This document shows positions 57,697-64,000 of a stretch of DNA of 64,000 nucleotides, in pieces. A model generated the notes under the pieces. The model ran no database searches and was not told the origin of the DNA. It was given only the letters and a program-made list of their open reading frames with translations. This DNA is from Terfezia claveryi (Eukaryota > Ascomycota > Pezizomycetes > Pezizales > Pezizaceae), in NCBI GenBank assembly GCA_015179025.1, contig WHUX01000039.1:310001-374000 (forward strand). Reading direction: 5' to 3'. How positions within the stretch are numbered: the stretch's first letter is position 1; the number at the start of each line of letters is the position of its first letter. The position numbers and the translations under genes are program-made.

Positions 57697-60060
57697 GAAT
57701 CAGTGGTATAATATCTGATAGACATAGAAACTCTTAAACAAAAAACAGCTAGTAGAGTTATAGAAGGAAGAGCTAGGAGAAATAGGATAAAGGCAATAAC
57801 AAGTGAGGAGCTAGAAGCACTCAAGACCAAGTTAGTTAATACTCCTAAAAAAAGAGTTCCAGTAGGAAAAGATATTCTAGATAGGGATATAGAAATAAAG
57901 GAAATATCTCTTAGACCAAATGCAATCATGCTTGAAGTAAAAATCATAACACCTTCTGCAATAAAAGCCTTTTGGGACAAAAATGAATTCTCATGGTACT
58001 AAAGGTTATTACATGTATTTATATACCTAATAATAAACAATATACAATATCAGCAAGAAAAAAGTGGCATCGGAATGCCAGGTGGTGTCTCCCAAAAACA
58101 AGGTTATCTCTAATGTCTTTTGTGTCTTTTATGTCTCCTAGGTGTCTCCTGAATGTCTCCCATGTATCTCCCAGTGTCTATCAGTATCTCTTGGAGACAC
58201 TGGGAGACATTCTGCCAATCGTAGAGATACACCTTATCTCTAGTGGCAATACTATCTCTACAGATACTGGAGACAAACTATTTTCTTTCCTGATATATCA
58301 AAAAGAAAAAAGAAGTTGTTGGCTAAAGTAGTAGAGAAATTCATGATCTTCTAACAAAAATATTAATTTGATAAGTCATACAAAATGAATCTTCAACTAT
58401 CAACTACTTTAAAAGTAGTATAGTCTTACCCAATATATAACCCATACAAAAGAATTCTATGACTAATATTGAACTGGCCTTTCTTAATACAATACATACT
58501 TATAGGTAACCTATATAAGTTGGAGACACTAGAGATAGTGCCTCCTCTAACAGAACCTAGAGAGTCTCATAAAGATATAAGTAGGAAACTATTTAGAGTA
58601 GTAGGAGGCAAAGGTAAGGAAAAAAGTATTCAGTTTGAAGAAGAAGATGATAGAGATTATGAAATAGATATAGAAGAAATATTTAAAAAAGATATGCCAC
58701 CACTACCTAAGAAAAGAAAAAACTAGAACATACTAAAAAGGGCAAGAGTCTAAAAAAGAGGTCTGGTAAGAAGTCCTTAGGAGGAATAGCTAGAGGTAGT
58801 GGAGATGACTCAGGATCTGGATTTGAGAGTGATCAATCAGATGATAACTCTAATAATGATAGAAAGAAAAGGTCTATTAGGGAACCTAGCTCTCACTACT
58901 TGAAATAGTCTAAAAAAACTGGTCAAGCTATACTTTTATAACAGATTAGTAAGTCTCTTATAAAAAAGGCAAACAAACTTGTAAAAATTTCTAATCCTCT
59001 ATAAATTGATGGTATATCAGAAAAATGGAGAGATCAAACTATCTTTGATAACTATGTACAACAACTGCAGAAGTGGGTAGAATATCAAGATATAGATATA
59101 GCAAGTTAGGAAAGCTTAGATAGAGCAAGCTTTATATTTAAAGGAAGTGCTCAAACTTAGTATAACTAGTATTGTACTGAGAAAACTAATGTTAAGAACA
59201 GGAATTGCTATAAATTTATATTAAAACTGAGAGGAAAACTTATCTTTACAGTTGCACCTGAAGTCATATGGAAAAAATATCTAGTACACTATCAGAGGCT
59301 AGAAGTTACTGTCATATAGTATACACAGAACCTCTAGGAATATAAAATCAAATATAAAGATCTAAATAGACAAAATATAATAAGTGATTATATACTCAAA
59401 ATGAAACTAGTGGATAGACTAGTACCCTTGCTTAGGGCTAAGATTAAAGAGCTAATTTTATATAAGTCAATCTTTGAGGAAATACTGAACAAAATAGCTG
59501 TTCAAGAAGATGTCCTCAAACAGGAAACTAAATCCTTACAATAGTATCAGAAGAAATTTGACAAGCAATAGGGCTCTGGCAAGTCTATAGAATAGACTAA
59601 GTCTGAATTTAAATTGCCACATAAAGTAGCCAAAAGTGCAGCTAAAGTTGCAGGAAGGAAAGGATTGTCAAAAGAACTCTATAACAATTTCCCTAATGCT
59701 AGAAAAAATAAGACCAAGTATATACCTTATAGTGAATAAGAGAAGAAGAGAGAAGAAGCTGCAAGAATAGAGACTTGCTATCACTATAGCCAGAAAGAAT
59801 ATACTTCAAAGGACTGCCTAAATAGGGAGGTATCTTTAGCATACTAATCTATGGGGCCTAGGCCAGAGTTTAAGACATTTCTAGCTAGATAATAGTATAG
59901 GCCTAGGCCATCATGGCCTTAGAACAAAGTAAAAACTACTTACTAAGAAATTAATATTAAGTAGCAGAAGTTAGCTGTACTATAGGTTATAAGAAACTCC
60001 AATAACTCAAAGAAGTTCTTAGTGCCAGAAAGTCATAGAACTTCTAATGCAGCTGCATCA
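57697..60060 (+). pseudogene. RIP-mutated retrotransposon gag, start of protease region
   Basis: Plus-strand text: ASRVIEGRARRNRIKAITSE (57745-57805), KAFWDKNEF; a ~450-bp non-coding interruption (about 58000-58500); an acidic segment KSIQFEEEDDRDYEIDIEEI; a one-base shift in an A-run near 58715-58722; then one frame from 58741 to at least 59848 with capsid text FDNYVQQLQKWVEYQ, GKLIFTVAPEVIWKKYLVHY and KIAVQEDVLKQETKS, and a broken knuckle CYHYSQKEYTSKDC. All twelve stops in that long frame are TAG or TAA, none TGA. The opposite-strand open frame at 57474-57980 is its shadow. Confidence 0.7.
58080..58295. repeat. TGTCTCC-rich repeat with hairpin
   Basis: Many copies of TGTCTCC/GGAGACA-type words. 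TCTCCCAGTGTCT (58167-58179) and its exact complement AGACACTGGGAGA (58195-58207) form a 13-bp stem. It lies inside the interruption of the gag pseudogene. Confidence 0.6.
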
Positions 60061-60431
60061 GCAAAAAAAAATGTGTGTCAGGACGTACCACCAAGCGTCC
60101 GGATGCAAGTTTGTGTTCTGTGCATCCTGTGCATCTGGACGCACTAGAACGTTGCCTCCTCGCCTGTAACGCAACACTAATGCTGGGCAGTTGCTCTCGC
60201 ATCTGAACAAAATGGAACGTTGCCCCCTTGCCTAGGACGCAACACCAATGCTGGGTAGTTGATCTCGCATCTGGGACATACTGGAATGTTGCCCCCATGC
60301 CTGAGATACAAGCATACATGCAACCTTTGTCCCCATGCACTTGGTGGGGAAACACAACCCGCTTACAGCTTGCATCTGCTACGTTCTTATACCAGCCAGC
60401 TATGTAGCTGGGTTTGCAACCTTTGAATATG
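60061..60431. repeat. GC-richer insert with 68-bp tandem repeat
   Basis: Units start at 60131, 60199 and 60267 (exact 68-bp spacing), each beginning GCATCTG and containing GGAACGTTGCC and CAACACTAATGCTGGG. The block is far richer in G+C than its surroundings and cuts off the gag frame on its left. A minus-strand open frame (60044-60451) across it is probably chance. Confidence 0.7.
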
Positions 60432-61060
60432 TATGCAGCAGAAATATTCATTGTATTCGAAAATTATTATATACACAGAGAGGTATTTAACAATAGATAT
60501 GTATACGGAACATGTGTGCAGTAATACTCACTCTAACCCTTGACCTAAGGTTCGCTCTAACTCTCATTGTATCCATTGCTCTAACTCTCGCTCTACCAAC
60601 CAGACTACTCTCGCTCTACCAACCAAACTACTCTCGCTCTAATACTCACTTTAATTCTTGCTGTAAGCTCTCTCTAATACTCGCTATAATATGCTAGGAA
60701 TAACGAGCAAAGGGAAAAAGCACGGGGAAGAGAAGTATAAATACAGGAAAACCATAGTTGCCAAGGCCGACTGCTAAGGCCGACAATTTAGACTTTCCGA
60801 AGACAATGAGATAGGGGATAATAAGAGAAGTGGCATGACAGTGATCAATAGCGCTCAGCCCCTCTTTCGCACGCGGGTGCCATACTACTTAATGCCTGGC
60901 CGGGTAATAGTTATATTGGGAAATCATTGTCGTGGTACTGCGAATGAGACAAGTACTGCAATATGTGTGGAGTTCACGGTTTTTAATATATCCCGTAGGC
61001 ATTCATGCATTCACAGGCATATATATATAAGTATCCGAAAGCATGAGTTTCTCGCATATA
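60432..61060 (+). repeat. R1 repeat, copy C (least mutated)
   Basis: Begins CAGCAGAAATATTCATTG, runs through a satellite of ACTCTCGCTCTA-like units (60520-60700), then GACAATTTAGACTTTCCGAA and AGTGGCATGACAGTGATCAA, and ends at the AT-rich array. Where copies A and B have T or A, copy C often keeps C or G, so it approximates the pre-mutation state. Confidence 0.75.
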
Positions 61061-61375
61061 TATATAAGTCTCCAAAAGTATGAGTTTCTCGCATATATAT
61101 ATATAAGCCCACGAATGTATAGATTTCTCATAAATATATATATATATATGTCCCAAAAGCATGAGTTTCTCGCATATATATATAAGTCTCCAAAAGTATG
61201 AGTTTCTCGCATATATATATATAAGCCCACGAATGTATAGATTTCTCATAAATATATATATATATATATCCCAAAAGCACGAGTTTCTCACATATATATA
61301 TAAGCCTGCGAATGTATAGATTTCTCACATATATATATATAAGTCTCCAAAAGCACAAGTTTCTTGCATATATAT
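61019..61375. repeat. (TA)n satellite with ~45-bp units
   Basis: TATATATATAAG alternates with two inserts, CCCACGAATGTATAGATTTC and TCCAAAAGTATGAGTTTCTC. The same units recur at 63130-63340. Opposite-strand open frames rich in Tyr and Ile here are artefacts. Confidence 0.8.
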
Positions 61376-61520
61376 GTTCTGGTCCGTTCCGGGATTCCAG
61401 GCCATACCGGTATAGATCGGGCCATTCCAGGATTGCCCGGGCCATACCGGTATGGCCCCCCATACCGGTATGGACTGGGCCGTTGCGAGATTGCGAGATT
61501 ACCCAGGCCGTTCCGGGATG
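61376..61520. repeat. Palindromic CCATACCGGTATGG cluster
   Basis: Contains several full or near copies of the 14-bp palindrome CCATACCGGTATGG joined by GGGCCGTTGCGAGATTG- and GGGCCATTCCAGGATTG-like units. GC-rich island directly after the (TA)n satellite; preceded by TGTTCTGGTCCGTTCC. Confidence 0.75.
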
Positions 61521-61905
61521 GTATAAATATTCATATCTTCTTATATTTCCTTACGCACACCTAACTTATTTGGCCTAACCAATGTAAATCATTTGATGCC
61601 ATATTCCTAGATTCATGTCTATTTTAACCTCTACCCTCTACGCAGTAACCATCCTATTCCAAACTCTAATGCAAATAGTCTCCCAGCATATCTACGCCCA
61701 TGCTACCGTGCTTGTTCTTGTAGTTCACCTGCATTATATACATTTTGAAATAATCTATTTTATTCTCACAATTATCTAATAAGGCTATCTAACACGCTAC
61801 GCCCCAAAACCCCCATCTGTACCAGCCTTCACATCCGCGTCCCTAGAATCCTAGATTCGCCGTCCATATGAGCCTGCAATTCACTGTCCATATTAACCTG
61901 GATAT
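61521..61905. other. Spacer
   Basis: No supported gene. The end (about 61840-61910, with CCATATTAACCTGGATATCC) resembles the last 40 bp of the window. Confidence 0.35.
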
Positions 61906-62336
61906 CCGCTAGAATTGAGCAAGCAACTCAGCCTAGAATCGAGCGAGGAAATCAGCCTAGAATTGAGCGAGGAAATCAGTAGAGAATTGAGCAAGGATAT
62001 CACCAAATCGAGCGAGGAAATCAGCCTACAATCGAGCGAGCAAATCAGCATACAATCGAGCGAGCAAATCAACCTAGAATTGAGCAAGCAAATCAGTGAG
62101 AAAATGAGCGAGCAAACCAGCGTAGAATCGAGCAAGCAAATCAGCTTAGAATTGAGAAAGGAAATCAGCAGAGAATTGAGTAAGGAAATCACCACTGGCA
62201 TAGAATCGAGCGAGCAAATCAGCCTAGAATCAAGCAAGCAAATCAGCATACAATCGAGCGAGCAAATCAGCCTAGAATCGAGCAAGCAAATCAGCGAGAA
62301 AATGAGCGAGAAAATGAGCGAGCAAACCAGATAGAA
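61906..62336. repeat. 24-bp minisatellite open on both strands
   Basis: About 17 units like ATCGAGCGAGCAAATCAGCCTAGA. Since 24 is a multiple of 3, the plus strand reads an 8-residue repeat (SSEQISLE) and the minus strand a Leu/Ser/Ile/Cys repeat (CSLDSRLI) without stops. There is no ATG near the left end of the plus-strand frame, so coding is doubtful. Confidence 0.85.
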
Positions 62337-62909
62337 TTGAGTGAGCAAAATTATTTGGAAGGAATGAACAGGAGAAAAGCTCTAAGTCCCAGCTGGGCAC
62401 ACCTTAGAAATAGGGACTTGCCGTGTCTTGCCGCCAGCCATTGGATCGACTGGCACTGTCTTAAAACAAGATTACATGTCTTACCTACAATCATCCCGCC
62501 GCGTCGGTTGGGTCTTCTTCTGCAATTGGCAAAACCTAGCATAAAGGAGGAAATACCTATATATGGGAAACGAATTAGAAGACAAACATATAGAAATGAT
62601 AGCTTTTCGGCCTCTATATATGCATGCAATTCATGCTTCTGCTGGCTCTAGATAATGGTGTTTTGCATACTTCCGCTGGTGGTAAGAGTGTAATATTGTA
62701 GAGACCAGTAAGAGTGGAATTAAGCAAAGCAATAGTTAAAACACTTGTGTTTGTTGCAAAGAAGTTATGGTATCGTGATCTTTAAAGGCTACTATTGCGC
62801 ATGCTACAACCTCTTGTTCTTTGACCTAATATTTCTCTACATAATAACCTTCATTTCGGGTATACCTCTACTGAGTATTTTCTTTGATAGGTCACTTATG
62901 TTATCTCCG
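62337..62909. other. Spacer with no supported gene
   Basis: Overlapping open frames on both strands (about 62337-62651) have no family signature. Nothing else recognised. Confidence 0.35.
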
Positions 62910-63482
62910 TTGACCAAATATTGCTACAAAATTACCTTTATATCGGATATATTCCTATTTAGTACTTTTAATGTCGCTGTGGCTGCTGTGGTGTTGTGGT
63001 AAATCCTTATTGCTATCCGTGATATTGAACAATTTAATCCCGTAACGGCCTGGTCCATTGCGATATCCAGTCCATACCGGTATGGACCGGGCCATACTGG
63101 TATGGCCCGGATCCCGAAACAGACCAGAACATATATATATAATCCTGCGAATGTATGGATTTCTCACATATATATATATAAGCCTGCGAATGTATAGATT
63201 TCTCACATATATATATATATATATTCCAAAAGCACAAGTTTCTCGCATATATATATAAGCCTGCGAGTGTATGGATTTCTCTTATACATATATATAAGTC
63301 TGCGAATGCATGGATTTCTCGCATATATATATATGTTCTGGTCTGTTTTAGGATTAAATTGTTCAATGTCATGGATAGCAACAAGGATTTACTACAATAC
63401 CACAGTGGCCACAGTGACATTATAATTACAGAATAGGGACATATCCAATATGAAGGTAATTTTGTAGCAACATTTGGTCAAA
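62910..63482. repeat. Foldback structure: 131-bp arms around AT satellite
   Basis: 62910-63040 (TTGACCAAATATTGCTACAA ... GAACAATTTAATCC) is the reverse complement of 63351-63482 with few mismatches. The 310-bp centre holds CCATACCGGTATGG, then the (TA)n/45-bp satellite. TGTTCTGGTCYGTTT borders the centre on both sides in opposite orientation. Confidence 0.82.
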
Positions 63483-63554
63483 GAATATCGGAGATGCCTA
63501 TTGTCATACTAGATCAGGGCCACACCCATGTATGAATTCAATATAAGAGCTAGC

Positions 63555-63735
63555 AGGATGTTAAGCAAGTGGAGAATTGAGCAAGTGGATATGAGGATTG
63601 AGCAAGTGGGGGATTAAGCAAGTGGGTATGGGGATAAAGCAAGCGGGGGATTGAGTAAGCGAGGGATTAGGTAAGCGGAGGATTGGGCAAGCAGGAGATT
63701 AGGCAGGTGGAGGATTGAGCAAGCAGGAAATGGCA
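63555..63735. repeat. GGATTGAGCAAGTGG-type tandem repeat
   Basis: About ten degenerate units of 15-20 bp such as GGATTGAGCAAGTGGG and GGATTAGGTAAGCGG. The GAGCAAG core is shared with the 24-bp minisatellite at 61906-62336. Confidence 0.65.
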
Positions 63736-63904
63736 GAGCTTTTCTTAAGTATATATTCTGGTCTATTAACACAATGTTCAGAGTAGAAGATTTCTTGTAT
63801 TCCCTGAAAATACTAATTGCCTAGAATCGCTGCTTCTACAGTGTGCACTACGAAACGAGCAAGTTTTTATACTATTGACAACTTACCAAGCTGGCATTTA
63901 TGTC
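63736..63904. other. Spacer
   Basis: Short spacer with TATATTCTGGTCTATTAACA near 63752, another echo of the TGTTCTGGTC junction word. No gene. Confidence 0.35.
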
Positions 63905-63909
63905 CTTGA

Positions 63910-63985
63910 GCTTGCAATCGGGGGTTCCTATTAGCCTGCGATCAGGGGTCCCTATTAGCCTGCGATCAGGAGTCCCTATTAGTCT
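63910..63985. repeat. 24-bp tandem repeat at the right edge
   Basis: Three units like CCTGCGATCAGGGGTCCCTA followed by TTAG, 24-bp spacing, running up to the window edge. Confidence 0.7.
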
Positions 63986-64000
63986 GGATATCTACATCCA

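Noticed and set aside
57474..57980. 168-codon minus-strand frame with apparent membrane segments
   Set aside because: Antisense of the gag text (charged plus-strand residues become hydrophobic on the other strand).
60983..63420. Several Tyr/Ile-rich frames on the minus strand
   Set aside because: Translations of the (TA)n/45-bp satellite; not coding.

Overview
The window looks like a transposon-rich stretch of a filamentous ascomycete (Pezizomycotina) genome. The reasons are intronless host-like genes of about 245 codons, Ty3/gypsy elements with a chromodomain and a D-C-G protease motif, a copia element that appears to use a half-tRNA-iMet primer site, a LINE carrying RNase H, and point mutations of the repeat-induced (RIP) type: C-to-T and G-to-A changes that turn CAA, CAG and TGG codons into TAA or TAG. 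I cannot name the species. No rRNA gene, convincing tRNA gene, CRISPR array or bacterial-type gene was seen.

Layout. 1-1072 holds the 3' part of a small unknown gene and a spacer. 1073-7175 is gypsy-1 (minus strand) with a perfect 5-bp target duplication. 7184-12802 is a copia element (plus strand), also with a perfect target duplication, inserted 8 bp from gypsy-1. 13214-14328 is a 17-bp minisatellite. 14934-18075 is a decayed LINE (minus) that carries a 60-bp insertion of a LINE-like tail. 18205-19373 is a foldback element with 400-bp arms. 19620-23132 is a tandem duplication of a Cys-rich, F-box-like gene with its upstream region; a third paralog lies at 27928-28656 on the other strand. 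Between them lie remnants of an unidentified coiled-coil gene, a copia element and a gypsy element.

29.4-51.1 kb is a Russian doll of gypsy elements of one family. Gypsy-2 (31510-50972, minus) contains a solo LTR (32391-32973) and gypsy-3 (35631-48349, minus), which in turn contains gypsy-4 (36640-43068, plus). LTR pairs of equal length, target duplications and reading-frame arithmetic all agree. The LTRs share a backbone but carry three different palindromic tandem modules at the same place in U3.

51.1-64 kb is AT-rich and heavily RIP-like. It holds remnants of another gypsy family (51138-56290, split by a 2.0-kb insertion), a gag pseudogene with only TAA/TAG stops (57697-60060), and many minisatellites, AT-rich satellites and foldback structures.

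No operon-like cooperation is evident. The genes that could still be functional are the three Cys-rich paralogs and possibly the gene at the left edge; everything else is mobile-element or satellite sequence in various stages of decay.
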